Positions 47,979-57,204 of a DNA stretch of 59,362 nucleotides are shown here, one piece after another. Numbering within the stretch: the first letter of the stretch is position 1; each line of letters starts with the position of its first letter. Made by a program: the position numbers and the translations under genes. The notes below the pieces were generated by a model that saw only the letters and a list, made by a program, of their open reading frames with translations, was not told where the DNA came from and ran no database searches. Origin of the DNA: a virus; IMG/VR virus record IMGVR_UViG_3300030106_002463, positions 1 through 59,362 of that record. One strand, written 5' to 3'.

Positions 47979-50465
47979 ATGGCAATAGAGCCTGCATTCC
48001 CGAATATGCCCAACCCTCTTGCTGGCGACATGGAAGATGTCGTCGAAGATGACGGCGTATCCATTGCTATAGAGAATCCCGATTCCGTTATTGTCGAGAC
48101 GGAAGACGGTGGGATGCTGATTGATTTCAACCCCGATGCCTTGACGGGGTTAGATGTGGGGTTTGATGCAAATCTCGCAGAGCATATGGATGACAGAGAG
48201 CTTGGCAGACTAGCCTCTGAGCTTGTCGGTTTAGCCAGATCTGATCTTGATTCGAGGAAAGACTGGGAAGAGACCTATATCGAAGGTCTCAAGCAGCTTG
48301 GTATGAAGATCGAGGATCGCTCTACTCCCTGGCCGGGGGCTTGCGGTGTGCAACATCCGGTTCTTGCTGAAGCGGTTGTCAGATTTCAGGCGCAGACAAT
48401 CACTGAGATTTTCCCGAACGATGGCCCCGTAAAGGTCAAGATGTTTGGGAAGATGACTGATGATAAGGAAAAGCAGGCATACAGAGTCAAGGAGTACATG
48501 AACTACTTGATTACTGAGGAGATGCCGGAGTATCGATCCGAAACGGAAAAGATGCTCTTTAACCTTGCGCTAGCTGGCTCCGCCTTCCGCAAGGTCTACT
48601 GGGATCCGGCGATGAATCGGCCCTGCTCGATGTTTATTCCCGCAGAGGATCTTCTTGTTGCGTATGGCTCTCCTTCGCTTGAGATGGCAGAGCGCGTTAC
48701 GCATATAATGAAGAAAACCTCTAACGAGGTCAGGAAGCTTCAGGTGTCTGGTTTCTACAGGGACACGGAGCTTTCTTCGGGATCTGTGGAGAACTCTGAC
48801 ATACAGGAAGAGTACGACGACTTAACCGGGGATTCGCCTTCTTATGAGGCAGGAGATCGGCACCTCCTCTACGAGATGCACCTCGACTGGGATCTCGAAG
48901 GCTTTGAGGATATGCAGGACGGGAACCCTACAGGTGTCGCCCTCCCCTACGTCATCACGATCGACGCGACGAATTCTGAAGTTCTTTCGATCCGAAGAAA
49001 TTGGATCGAGGGCGACCCGAACAAGATCAGAAGGAACCACTTCGTCCATTACGAGTACCTTCCGGGCATGGGGTTCTATGGCTTTGGCCTGATTCATCTT
49101 ATCGGAGGCATCGCCAAGTCGGCCACTTCCTTGCTCCGCCAGCTTGTTGACTCCGGAACGCTCGCGAATCTTCCCGGCGGGCTCAAGGCTAGAGGTCTTA
49201 GAATCAAGGGAGATGACTCCCCGATTATGCCGGGAGAGTTTAGGGACGTAGATGTACCGGGTGGCGCGATCAGGGACAACATCACGTTCCTTCCGTACAA
49301 GGAACCTTCGAATGTTCTGTATCAGCTTCTTGGAAATATCGTAGAAGAGGGTAGAAGATTCGCCTCCATCACTGACATGAAGATCTCCGATATGAACCAG
49401 CAGGCTCCTGTAGGAACCACGCTGGCGATTATCGAAAGATCCATGAAGGTGATGAATGCAATTCAGGCCAGAATCCATTATTCGATGAAGAAAGAGTTCA
49501 AGCTTCTTTCTGGCATCGTTCGTGACTATATGCCCGAGGATTATGAGTGGGAGGTTGATGGCGGCGATGTGATGAAGACCGACGACTTCAACGGTCGCAT
49601 GGACGTAATCCCCGTCAGTGATCCCAATTCCTCTACGATGGCACAGAGAATTATGCAGTATCAGGCGGCGTTGCAGTTAGCTTCTACTGCTCCGCAGCTT
49701 TACAACCTTTCCGAACTCCATCGACAGATGCTTGATGTTCTTGGGATTCAGGATGCAGAAGACATTGTTCCGACTGATGAGGATGTAAAGCCGATTGATC
49801 CCGTCTCTGAGAACATGAACATCCTCAAGACTGATCCTGTAAGAGCGTTTGCTTGGCAGGATCATGATGCCCATATTCAGGTTCACCTTGACGCTGCTCA
49901 AGATCCGAAGATGCTGGCAGTCGTCAAGAATTCTCCCAAGGCTAAACAGATTGAAGCGTCCCTTGCTGCCCATGTGATTGAACATCTTGGCTTTAAGTAT
50001 CGAAGAGAAATCGAAAAGGAACTTGGCGTGGAACTTCCGCCCTATGGCGAGCCTCTCCCGAGAGATGTTGAGGTTAGAATTTCTTCGCTCGTTGCTGAAG
50101 CTGGCAGCCGCCTCCTTGGTCGTGATGTGGCAGAAATGCAGTTGAAGCAGCAGATGGCAAAGATGCAGGATCCTGTCGTTCAGCAGCAGAATAAGAAGCT
50201 TGAGATTGAAGAGACCAGAGTTCAGGCGAAGATGCAGAGCGATGCTGCTCGGATCGCAGCAGATCTTAAGAAGGCGGCACTCAGGGCTGATGTCGAAAGG
50301 GAGAAGATGGAGTCTGCCGAAATGCTTAAGGGCATGGAGATCGGCGCCGACACCGTGATCGAAAATCGAAAGATCGATGTCCAAGAAGATGAAATTGAAG
50401 CAGAAAAGCTTTTAGAGGGAATAAAGCTTGGAAGCCAAATAACGAAAGAGTCTAGGGAGGACTGA
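47979..50465 (+). CDS. portal protein
   Basis: The 828-residue protein has a typical large-portal layout: an acidic N-terminus, a core with STPWPGACGVQHP and a helical C-terminal barrel with QQNKKLEIEETRVQAK, very Gln/Lys/Glu-rich. Position directly after terL and length support a portal of the podovirus/P22-size class. It forms the dodecameric ring that the terminase docks to. It overlaps the next gene by one base. Confidence 0.85.
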   Translation: MAIEPAFPNMPNPLAGDMEDVVEDDGVSIAIENPDSVIVETEDGGMLIDFNPDALTGLDVGFDANLAEHMDDRELGRLASELVGLARSDLDSRKDWEETYIEGLKQLGMKIEDRSTPWPGACGVQHPVLAEAVVRFQAQTITEIFPNDGPVKVKMFGKMTDDKEKQAYRVKEYMNYLITEEMPEYRSETEKMLFNLALAGSAFRKVYWDPAMNRPCSMFIPAEDLLVAYGSPSLEMAERVTHIMKKTSNEVRKLQVSGFYRDTELSSGSVENSDIQEEYDDLTGDSPSYEAGDRHLLYEMHLDWDLEGFEDMQDGNPTGVALPYVITIDATNSEVLSIRRNWIEGDPNKIRRNHFVHYEYLPGMGFYGFGLIHLIGGIAKSATSLLRQLVDSGTLANLPGGLKARGLRIKGDDSPIMPGEFRDVDVPGGAIRDNITFLPYKEPSNVLYQLLGNIVEEGRRFASITDMKISDMNQQAPVGTTLAIIERSMKVMNAIQARIHYSMKKEFKLLSGIVRDYMPEDYEWEVDGGDVMKTDDFNGRMDVIPVSDPNSSTMAQRIMQYQAALQLASTAPQLYNLSELHRQMLDVLGIQDAEDIVPTDEDVKPIDPVSENMNILKTDPVRAFAWQDHDAHIQVHLDAAQDPKMLAVVKNSPKAKQIEASLAAHVIEHLGFKYRREIEKELGVELPPYGEPLPRDVEVRISSLVAEAGSRLLGRDVAEMQLKQQMAKMQDPVVQQQNKKLEIEETRVQAKMQSDAARIAADLKKAALRADVEREKMESAEMLKGMEIGADTVIENRKIDVQEDEIEAEKLLEGIKLGSQITKESRED

Positions 50466-50659
50466 TGGCAGCTTCTTTGAGCGAGGTTTTCTTAGCCAAG
50501 CTTCGGGAGACTTTAAATGATAAGGCAGATGACTTAGCGACCGGATGCGCTGGTGACTTTGCTGATTACAGATTTCGTGTTGGATACATTGAGGGGATCG
50601 CAACGGCAGAGCGCGAGTTCCTTGATCTAATCGAGCGCGCCGCAGAAGTAGATAGTTAA
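50465..50659 (+). CDS. small helical protein after portal
   Basis: The 64-residue protein contains YRFRVGYIEGIATAEREFLDL and is helical throughout. Small proteins of this type commonly follow portal genes. It may be a packaging or capsid assembly factor. Function unknown. Confidence 0.6.
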   Translation: MAASLSEVFLAKLRETLNDKADDLATGCAGDFADYRFRVGYIEGIATAEREFLDLIERAAEVDS

Positions 50660-50732
50660 CGTCCGATTGGACGCGAGGGCTCTTCCTCCCCCTCAAGTGA
50701 GGATGCAATCAGCGAAAGCTGCAAGGAAAACA

Positions 50733-51128
50733 ATGCCCGACACTGAGTCGTCAGAGGAGTTAGAGGATTATCACGAGATTCTGAACAAAGCCGGAGATCA
50801 GTTGCCAAAGCCAACAGGCTGGAAGATTCTGATTGCTGTGCCCAGAGCAGATCGAGTGACCGATGGTGGTATCTACAAGCCCGATGAAGCAATGCGAGTC
50901 GAAGAGGTAGGCACAATTATCGGATTGGTTCTTCAGATGGGAGATCTTGCTTATAAAGATCCCAATAAGTTCCCTACAGGAAACTGGTGCCATCGCGGTG
51001 ATTTTATCATGATGCGCTCTTATTCAGGCACAAGGTTTCGTGTAGGAGAGCAAGAGTTCCGATTAATCAATGATGACACGGTAGAAGCCGTTGTTGAAGA
51101 TCCCAGAGGGGTTGTGAAAGTAGTATGA
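50733..51128 (+). CDS. GroES-like co-chaperonin
   Basis: From MPDTESSEELEDYHEILNK the 131-residue product contains the GroES-type core: PTGWKILIAVPRADRVTDGG, a VGTIIGLVLQMGDLAYKD roof-like loop, CHRGDFIMMRSY and a final RLINDDTVEAVVEDP strand. It probably helps the host GroEL fold the capsid protein, as T4 gp31 does. A TTG at 50667 and ATG 50703 are alternative starts; AAGGAAAAC favours 50733. It lies between portal and scaffold. Confidence 0.8.
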   Translation: MPDTESSEELEDYHEILNKAGDQLPKPTGWKILIAVPRADRVTDGGIYKPDEAMRVEEVGTIIGLVLQMGDLAYKDPNKFPTGNWCHRGDFIMMRSYSGTRFRVGEQEFRLINDDTVEAVVEDPRGVVKVV

Positions 51129-52093
51129 GTACGGAGCAGATCGTCTCGTCGCCCATGAGCGACGCACCCAAGGATGATGAAGTTCTGGACGAACCGGGGC
51201 TTGAAGTCGATGTTGTCGATGACACCCCGGAGGAGGACAGGGGGAGAATTCCTCCTCTGTCTAGGTCCGCTGAAGATCATGAAGAAGAGCTGACAGATGT
51301 CAGTAATAATGTTCAGAAGCGCATCAAGAAGCTTAAGTATGACTTCCATGAAGAAAGAAGAGCAAAGGAAGCTTCGTCTCGAATGCGGGATGAAGCTGTC
51401 ACTTACGCTCAGAGGCTTCATAAGGAAAACGAAAAGCTTCGTGATCTGGTAAATCGAGGAGAACAGGTTCTCGTCGATGAAGTCAAAACAAGAACAGAGA
51501 AGGAATTAGAGGCCGCAAGGTTTCAGTTGAAGAGAGCCCATGAGGAGGGCGATCCTGAATCGATCGTTAGCGCGCAGGAGCTTTTGGCTAAGGCCGCTTA
51601 CGACTCGCAAAAAGTTCAGGAGTATGTCCCCCAGCAGCCTACACAGGCCGCGCCGCCAGTTCCTAAACAACAGGCTCAGGCACAGCCCGATCCTAAGGCG
51701 GCTAATTGGGCAAGAGAAAATCCCTGGTTTAGAACCGACAAAGAAATGACGGCTGTCGCTTTAGCTGTTCATGAGGATCTGGTTACCCAGGGTGTCGATA
51801 CAAAGTCTGATGATTACTATCAGGCGATCGATAACAGAATCAGGGAAAGGTTCCCTGAAAAGTTCGGTGGTGATGTTCAGGAAGATGTAGAGATTCCTGA
51901 AGATCCGGCTCTTCGTTCCGATGAGAACCGCCGAAAGCCCTCGACGGTGGTAGCACCTGCAAAGCGATCATCTGGTGCAAAACCGCGCAAAGTTCAGCTA
52001 ACGAAGACCCAGGTCGCTCTCGCAAAGCGTCTGGGTATTTCTCCTGAAAGTTACGCCAAACAACTCTTAAAGTTGGAGAATCAAAATGGCTAG
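51125..52093 (+). CDS. scaffolding protein
   Basis: The 322-residue protein is acidic at its N-terminus, has a long coiled coil (about residues 55-145), a Gln/Pro/Ala linker and a basic C-terminal helix (KRLGISPESYAKQLLKLEN). This is the classic scaffold layout, in which the basic end binds the coat protein. It sits just before the head protein genes and overlaps the preceding stop (ATGA). Confidence 0.8.
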   Translation: MSTEQIVSSPMSDAPKDDEVLDEPGLEVDVVDDTPEEDRGRIPPLSRSAEDHEEELTDVSNNVQKRIKKLKYDFHEERRAKEASSRMRDEAVTYAQRLHKENEKLRDLVNRGEQVLVDEVKTRTEKELEAARFQLKRAHEEGDPESIVSAQELLAKAAYDSQKVQEYVPQQPTQAAPPVPKQQAQAQPDPKAANWARENPWFRTDKEMTAVALAVHEDLVTQGVDTKSDDYYQAIDNRIRERFPEKFGGDVQEDVEIPEDPALRSDENRRKPSTVVAPAKRSSGAKPRKVQLTKTQVALAKRLGISPESYAKQLLKLENQNG

Positions 52094-52565
52094 AGGCGAT
52101 ACCGCCAATGAGGAACAGGATCCTCGCGCTAAGAGAGAACATGACACTAGAGAGACGTTCTCTCGCCCGGCTTCTTGGGTGCCCCCCACTGTGCTTCCCG
52201 TTCCCGATCCGCAGGATGGATGGGAATATCGTTGGATCAGAGTTTCCATGCGTGGAGATTCTGATAACACGAATGTTTCCCGAAAGTATCGGGAAGGCTG
52301 GGAGCCTGTCAGGTTGGAAGACCATCCTGAGTTAAAGCTTATTCCGGATATCGATAATCGATTTGATGGAATGGCTGTAATTGGTGGCCTGATGCTTTGC
52401 AAAAACGAGACTGGTCTCATGGATCAGAAACGTGAACACAATAGACAACAGGCCGAGGGTCAGATGCAAGCCGTTGATAATAACTTGATGAGAGAAAATG
52501 ATGCGAGAATGCCTCTGCTCCCTCCGGACAGAAGCACTCGCGTCAAGTTTGGCGACGGCTCTTAG
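52086..52565 (+). CDS. head-associated hypothetical protein
   Basis: The 159-residue protein contains WEYRWIRVSMRGDSDNTNVS and KYREGWEPVRLEDHP, a pattern seen in small head-module proteins of marine phages. The C-terminus is helical and Gln-rich. It overlaps the scaffold stop by 8 bases. Exact role unknown. Confidence 0.65.
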   Translation: MARGDTANEEQDPRAKREHDTRETFSRPASWVPPTVLPVPDPQDGWEYRWIRVSMRGDSDNTNVSRKYREGWEPVRLEDHPELKLIPDIDNRFDGMAVIGGLMLCKNETGLMDQKREHNRQQAEGQMQAVDNNLMRENDARMPLLPPDRSTRVKFGDGS

Positions 52566-52612
52566 GAGACGTTCTCCTACAAGTCGCCGCTTGATTTCTA
52601 GGAGAAACTAAA

Positions 52613-53197
52613 ATGGCTATTTATGGAGGCTTCCAAGTTAGAAGCTCCGCCGTTTCGGCAGAATCGGTGACGATGGCTTTCAAGATCGACAGTGGTGAAA
52701 CTGGAGATATGTTCGAGGGCGACCTCATCGCGGTGAACACCGATGGTGCGGTTAGTGCCGCAGTTGCAGACGGCGATTTAGCGGTTGCTGGTGTCTTCGT
52801 TGGTTGCAATTACACGAATTCCGAAGGAGAGCGTGTTTATGCAAACAACTATGATGTCACCATTGCTCGCGATGACAATGTTGCCTTTGTTAATGTTAAC
52901 CCTTTTCAGATCTACTCGGTCAGAGTTGGAACTGGTGGAACGGAGGGGACTATTACTCAGGCAGCAATCGGTATGTCCCTTGACATTGACGGAACTAATG
53001 CCGGCAACGCTACTACTGGACTGAGTGGCCAGATGGCTAAGACGGGTACGGAAGCTGCAACGGCTAGAGTTCGCGTTGTTGGTGTTACTAACTTGGATGG
53101 AGTTGATCCGTACACGCAGGCTCCTGGCACCAATTACACCCATGCTCTTTGCATAATTGACCCCGCAACCAGTCTTTGGACTGGTGTCGGAAGATAA
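52613..53197 (+). CDS. capsid decoration or minor head protein
   Basis: The 194-residue protein is beta-rich, Gly/Thr/Ala-rich and ends with short strands (HALCIIDPATSLWTGVGR). It lies immediately before the major capsid gene, where decoration proteins are usually encoded. An AGGAGA/TCTCCT hairpin lies in the 47-base gap upstream, and TAGGAGAAAC is the ribosome site. Confidence 0.65.
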   Translation: MAIYGGFQVRSSAVSAESVTMAFKIDSGETGDMFEGDLIAVNTDGAVSAAVADGDLAVAGVFVGCNYTNSEGERVYANNYDVTIARDDNVAFVNVNPFQIYSVRVGTGGTEGTITQAAIGMSLDIDGTNAGNATTGLSGQMAKTGTEAATARVRVVGVTNLDGVDPYTQAPGTNYTHALCIIDPATSLWTGVGR

Positions 53198-53210
53198 GGA
53201 GTAACTAATC

Positions 53211-54125
53211 ATGGCTATTTCTAGAGCGCAAATGATGAAGGAACTCCTGCCGGGGCTCAATGCTCTTTTCGGCTTGGAGTATGGCTCGTATGACAACGAG
53301 CATGAAGATATCTATGAGATGGAGACCTCGGACAGAGCGTTCGAGGAGGAAGTCCAGCTTTCGGGGTTTGGTACTGCTCCTGTAAAGTCTGAGGGTGCTG
53401 CTATCGCTTACGATTCAGCGCAGGAAGCTTTCACGGCTCGCTACAACCATGAGACGATTGCTCTTGGCTTCTCCATTACGGAGGAGGCGATCGAGGACAA
53501 TCTTTATGATTCGCTCTCGGCTCGTTACACCAAGGCTCTTGCTCGTGCTGCGGCGAACACGAAGCAGGTCAAGGCTGCGTTCCCGTTAAACAACGGGTTC
53601 ACTACGGCTTTTAGTAGTGGTGATGGCGTGGCTTTGTTCGATAGAAGTCACCCGCTTGTTTCGGGTGGTACGAATGCGAATGAGCCTGCCACGCCCTCCG
53701 ATCTTAATGAAACCTCGCTTGAGCAGGCTGTCATTGATATCGGTAAGTTCACGGATCAGCGTGGCCTCAAGATTGCGGCTCGTCCCGTGCGCCTCATTAT
53801 CCCCTCGGAGCTTCAGTTCGTTGCTACCCGTATCCTTGATACGGAGCTTCGACCCAGCACCTCGGATAACGACATCAACGCCCTCCGCACCAACGGTGCA
53901 ATCCCGGAGGGATACCGCATCAACCATTACCTGACGGACTCTGAGGGTGATGCTTGGTTCGTGATTACCGACGTGCCGAACGGCATGAAGGGCTTCACGC
54001 GAACCCCGATGCAGACGTCGATGGACGGTGATTTCGATACGGGTAACGTCCGATACAAGTGCCGCGAGCGGTACAGCTTCGGCGTTTCGGACCCGCTCGG
54101 GATCTACGGTTCGCCGGGTGCGTAA
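53211..54125 (+). CDS. major capsid protein (HK97 fold)
   Basis: The 304-residue protein has an N-terminal helix (MAISRAQMMKELLPGLNAL), a beta/helix spine region near 60-120, and a loop with LFDRSHPLVSGGTNAN. Conserved APVRLIIPSELQF-like and SFGVSDPLGIYG elements suggest an HK97-fold coat of the gpT-like group. High expression fits its GGAG start site and following strong hairpin. It assembles the head shell with the scaffold. Confidence 0.85.
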   Translation: MAISRAQMMKELLPGLNALFGLEYGSYDNEHEDIYEMETSDRAFEEEVQLSGFGTAPVKSEGAAIAYDSAQEAFTARYNHETIALGFSITEEAIEDNLYDSLSARYTKALARAAANTKQVKAAFPLNNGFTTAFSSGDGVALFDRSHPLVSGGTNANEPATPSDLNETSLEQAVIDIGKFTDQRGLKIAARPVRLIIPSELQFVATRILDTELRPSTSDNDINALRTNGAIPEGYRINHYLTDSEGDAWFVITDVPNGMKGFTRTPMQTSMDGDFDTGNVRYKCRERYSFGVSDPLGIYGSPGA

Positions 54126-54151
54126 TTAAGGATCTGCGGGAAGTTCCCGTA

Positions 54152-54191
54152 GGGGGAGGGGAGGTCAATCGGGCAGATTCCTCCTCTCCCC
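54152..54191 (+). terminator. strong hairpin after the capsid gene
   Basis: A 12-bp GC stem (54153-54164 with 54180-54191) with a 15-base loop lies 26 bases past the capsid stop. Only a short T-poor tract follows, so it may be a partial terminator or an mRNA-stabilising end for capsid mRNA. Confidence 0.6.
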
Positions 54192-54208
54192 ACCCTTAGG
54201 GGGTTATT

Positions 54209-54493
54209 ATGGATACAAAGTTTCTTATTACTGTAGGATCCGCATTCTTTATCCAGATAGCCGGGATACTTTGGTGGGCTTCAAATCTTGCTGGTGAAGT
54301 CAACCACAACAATTTTCAGATACAGATGCTTGCCAAAGACGTAGAAAAGAACTCAGAGTTCGTCGAGCTTTGGCCTGCCGGTAAGTGGGGATCTGGTTCT
54401 CTCCCCAGTGACGTAAAGCAAGACTTAAAGATTGAGAGACTTGAAGTAGAAGTCCAGAAGATAAATTCAAGAATCTTTAACGGGAATCATTGA
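54209..54493 (+). CDS. membrane-anchored coiled-coil protein, holin-like
   Basis: The 94-residue protein has a hydrophobic N-terminal span (FLITVGSAFFIQIAGILWW) followed by a coiled-coil region ending RLEVEVQKINSRIF. The layout is like some holin or spanin-type proteins and like the gene at 58049. It could be a second lysis component, though it sits in the structural region. Confidence 0.55.
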   Translation: MDTKFLITVGSAFFIQIAGILWWASNLAGEVNHNNFQIQMLAKDVEKNSEFVELWPAGKWGSGSLPSDVKQDLKIERLEVEVQKINSRIFNGNH

Positions 54494-54494
54494 A

Positions 54495-54704
54495 ATGAAG
54501 AAACGATCCGCAAAGAAGCCTGCGAAGAAATCAAAAAGCAAGGTGAATGAGGCTGGCAACTATACCAAGCCGAAAATGCGGGAGAGTCTTTTCAAGAAAA
54601 TTAAAGCTGGTAGCAAGGGTGGTAAGCCTGGACAGTGGAGTGCCCGCAAGGCTCAGATGTTGGCTAAGGAATATAAAGCCAAGGGCGGGGGCTACCGAGA
54701 CTGA
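54495..54704 (+). CDS. small Lys-rich protein (GNYTKP type)
   Basis: The 69-residue protein is extremely basic and carries GNYTKPKMRESLFKKIKAGS and GKPGQWSARKAQMLAKEYK, a motif common in marine phages. It may bind packaged DNA. It overlaps the next start by one base and follows a coupled TGAAATG junction. Confidence 0.7.
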   Translation: MKKRSAKKPAKKSKSKVNEAGNYTKPKMRESLFKKIKAGSKGGKPGQWSARKAQMLAKEYKAKGGGYRD

Positions 54705-54961
54705 TGGCACTCAAGAAGTCCCAGAAGTCTCTCAAGAAATGGACTAAGCAGAAGTGGGGAACCAAATCTGGTAAGCCTAGTACGCAGGGCAAGAAGGCTA
54801 CCGGAGAGAGATACCTTCCGAAGAAAGCCAGAGAAGCTTTGTCGGACGAAGAATATGCTGCGACTTCTAGAAAGAAGCGCAAAGACACTAAGAAGGGCAA
54901 GCAGTTCTCTAAGCAGCCGAAGAAGATTGCTAAGAAAACCGCTAAGCACCGCAAAGGTTAG
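54704..54961 (+). CDS. small Lys-rich protein (KWTKQKW type)
   Basis: The 85-residue protein starts MALKKSQKSLKKWTKQKWGT and has ERYLPKKAREALSDEEYAAT, then a very basic tail. Similar to marine-phage proteins sometimes annotated DUF5872; that name is from memory of the pattern. Probably DNA- or capsid-associated. Confidence 0.65.
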   Translation: MALKKSQKSLKKWTKQKWGTKSGKPSTQGKKATGERYLPKKAREALSDEEYAATSRKKRKDTKKGKQFSKQPKKIAKKTAKHRKG

Positions 54962-54963
54962 AC

Positions 54964-55242
54964 ATGGCTATCAAGCGCGGTAGTGAAACATTTTCCGGGT
55001 ATAACAAGCCCAAGAGAACTCCTAATCACAAGACGAAGAGTCATGCTGTTCTCGCCAAGGAGGGCGACAAGATCAAGCTGATTCGTTTCGGTGAGAAGGG
55101 TGCGAAGACTGCTGGCAAGCCCAAGAAGGGTGAGTCGGACAGAATGAAGGCAAAGCGTAAGTCCTTCAAGGCCCGACATGGCAAGAACATTGCCAAGGGC
55201 AAGATGTCTGCTGCGTATTGGGCGGACAAGGTTAAATGGTAA
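54964..55242 (+). CDS. small Lys-rich protein (KARHGKNIAKGK type)
   Basis: The 92-residue protein has a beta-rich N-terminal half and the C-terminal motif KSFKARHGKNIAKGKMSAAY with WADKVKW at the end, widespread in marine phages. It is the third basic gene of a tightly packed trio after the capsid. Confidence 0.7.
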   Translation: MAIKRGSETFSGYNKPKRTPNHKTKSHAVLAKEGDKIKLIRFGEKGAKTAGKPKKGESDRMKAKRKSFKARHGKNIAKGKMSAAYWADKVKW

Positions 55243-55248
55243 ACCAGA

Positions 55249-55286
55249 CCTACCAGACTTAAAAAGACAGCACGCGGACTGGTAGG
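55249..55286 (+). other. hairpin before the 211-residue structural gene
   Basis: CCTACCAG pairs with CTGGTAGG across a 22-base loop. It sits 28 bases before the ATG and may be an attenuator or RNA-processing site. Confidence 0.4.
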
Positions 55287-55313
55287 CAAGTTGCGTGCAA
55301 CGAGGTGATTCAA

Positions 55314-55946
55314 ATGGGTAATTCTACTTTTAGTGGGCCGGTTCGATCTGAAGGCGGATTTCAGCAGGTTACTAAGAATGCTGCTACTGGTGCTATCACG
55401 GTTACTAGTGGTGATAAGATGGCGAATGAAGCAGCTACGAATGCAGGAATTGAAGGTACTGCTGCTGTTTACATTACTCAGGTCGAAAGGCTTAGAAGTG
55501 ATGTCGATACTAATGTAAATATAGTTAAGACTACGATTATGATTGATCTCACTGGTCTGAACTCCGGCGGAACTATCGGTGACATTATTGGTAAAGATGG
55601 TTCGGGCGTTGCTTACATTGGGCGGGTAACCACCGCGAACCAGGGCGTCGTATTCGGTACGACGATGGAGTGTTTTGAAACTCCTGCTGGTGGAGACCCC
55701 GATATTAATCTTTACTCCGCGACGGAGGGTACTGGCGTAGAGGATACTGCGATTGGAGATCTTACAGAGACTTTAATCATCAATGGCGGCGATCAGTCTG
55801 CTGGCACCAGAAGTGTAAATGAAAGCGCCGCCGCGACTATCGCTGCGGATCAGTATCTCTACTTAACTTGCGGAGCTGTTACAGACGCGACTTACACCGC
55901 AGGAAGACTTCTGATTACTATCCTCGGATACGACGTAGCTTCCTAA
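55314..55946 (+). CDS. structural protein, 210 residues
   Basis: From MGNSTFSGPVRSEGGFQQVT the protein is beta-rich and Gly/Thr-rich and ends ITILGYDVAS. The N-terminal pattern is common in marine phage virion proteins. GAGGTGATT lies seven bases before ATG; an upstream GTG is less likely. Possibly a head or decoration protein. Confidence 0.65.
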   Translation: MGNSTFSGPVRSEGGFQQVTKNAATGAITVTSGDKMANEAATNAGIEGTAAVYITQVERLRSDVDTNVNIVKTTIMIDLTGLNSGGTIGDIIGKDGSGVAYIGRVTTANQGVVFGTTMECFETPAGGDPDINLYSATEGTGVEDTAIGDLTETLIINGGDQSAGTRSVNESAAATIAADQYLYLTCGAVTDATYTAGRLLITILGYDVAS

Positions 55947-55991
55947 TTGAACGACCCCCAGTGGTACAGGGATCTCACTCCCCAACGACAA

Positions 55992-56030
55992 GAGGCCGTA
56001 GATCAGACATTACATCTGGTCTGCGGCCTC
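55992..56030 (+). terminator. strong hairpin between structural genes
   Basis: An 11-bp stem GAGGCCGTAGA/TCTGCGGCCTC with an inner 4-bp stem, then GGTCTTTG. It lies in the 109-base gap before the small beta-protein cluster, and could be a partial terminator. Confidence 0.55.
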
Positions 56031-56055
56031 GGTCTTTGAGCTTGAGGGCATTAAG

Positions 56056-56424
56056 TTGAGTGTTTATCCGGCTGGCGTAAAGCAACATTTTAGATCCACG
56101 CTTACGGAGGCCGAGGGCACGGTGACTCTTATCAACCACCCTTGCGTTGTTAAGTATATATCTGCATGTCCTACGTCTTTTGAAATTATAACTAATTTTT
56201 ACAACTCTGATTCACTCGTGCTTTACGTTTACGATGGGACGACCCGAATAATAGCAATGGCCGGATCAGGTGATGCTAACTACTCATGCTCTAACTCTTC
56301 AATCCTAATCCCTGCCGATGGTTTGAGAATTAAAAATTACTTAGCAATGAAGTGTGAACATGAATATGGCTCTGGGACGACTTCAGAAAACAAGTACGCC
56401 AATATCAGTGTTGTTTATCAGTAG
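56056..56424 (+). CDS. small beta-sandwich protein 1 of 5
   Basis: The 122-residue protein starts with TTG after GAGGGCATTAAG. It ends with a long beta strand pattern AMKCEHEYGSG...YANISVVYQ, resembling its four neighbours. Probably a virion surface or fibre component. AT-rich like its neighbours. Confidence 0.6.
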   Translation: MSVYPAGVKQHFRSTLTEAEGTVTLINHPCVVKYISACPTSFEIITNFYNSDSLVLYVYDGTTRIIAMAGSGDANYSCSNSSILIPADGLRIKNYLAMKCEHEYGSGTTSENKYANISVVYQ

Positions 56425-56432
56425 GTTTTGCA

Positions 56433-56822
56433 ATGAAATCATCTGACGTTATTAGCGTGTACGTTGACCGATACTCTGCTCCGGAGGTCAAGGTTAAAGC
56501 TATCGACATCGGGGATAGTGGTTCTTGCAGGGTTTTTTCTGTCATTTGGTGCCCGTACCGACTAAACATCAAAGACCAACCTCGGATACAACTTTGGTCC
56601 GGAGACCCTGACGCAGCCGGTTCTGAAAAAATTTATGAGGATGGTGCTGTAAGAGGCGGCGAGGGTGTTGCTTTTGGTTCTACTTGGCCGCAGAAAGGAC
56701 AGGGATTTCTTTCTTTCAATCCACTCCCTTCCCATTACTTTCTTTTCGATAAAGATGTATGGGTAAAAGGTATCGCTCCAGGGATTAACAATGCGACGAT
56801 TACCTATCAGTTGGGAGGCTGA
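56433..56822 (+). CDS. small beta-sandwich protein 2 of 5
   Basis: A 129-residue protein. Regular beta strands (CRVFSVIWCPYRLNIK, PRIQLWSGDP) and the ending ATITYQLGG match the neighbouring genes. No known catalytic site. Part of the tandem cluster. Confidence 0.6.
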   Translation: MKSSDVISVYVDRYSAPEVKVKAIDIGDSGSCRVFSVIWCPYRLNIKDQPRIQLWSGDPDAAGSEKIYEDGAVRGGEGVAFGSTWPQKGQGFLSFNPLPSHYFLFDKDVWVKGIAPGINNATITYQLGG

Positions 56823-56825
56823 TCG

Positions 56826-57200
56826 ATGTCTTTAGGGTATTGCAATACTTTCGTTACAGATTTAAATCCTAGTGACACTAATAGAAATTTACTAGATGCT
56901 GGACTTCCTAGCAGGTTTAAGCTTTTGGGTTTTTTATTTAACCCAACTGAAAAATACGTTACGGGGGTTACACAAAACACGATCGAAACCTTCAGGTTAT
57001 ACGATGGTGATTCAGATGATGGATTGATTTTAACCTTTCCAATCACACTAGGTATTTTAAGTTTTACTTCAAATGGAGGTGATTTTATTATGCAAAATGA
57101 TAGTTACATACCTATTGAAAGTGGACTTTACTACAAAGCAAGTGACGCCGACTTGGGCTCAGCGTCCTTCCCTATCTCAATAACTTTGATGTACGTTTAG
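56826..57200 (+). CDS. small beta-sandwich protein 3 of 5
   Basis: The 124-residue protein has strands FKLLGFLFNP, ILTFPITLGILSF and the ending FPISITLMYV. It shares the size and terminal strand pattern of its neighbours. AT-rich. Confidence 0.6.
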   Translation: MSLGYCNTFVTDLNPSDTNRNLLDAGLPSRFKLLGFLFNPTEKYVTGVTQNTIETFRLYDGDSDDGLILTFPITLGILSFTSNGGDFIMQNDSYIPIESGLYYKASDADLGSASFPISITLMYV

Positions 57201-57204
57201 ATAC

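Noticed and set aside
55947-56039. TTG-started 30-codon frame after the 210-residue gene
   Set aside because: It coincides with a long GC hairpin and has no SD separate from the stop codon; more likely an RNA structure than a gene.
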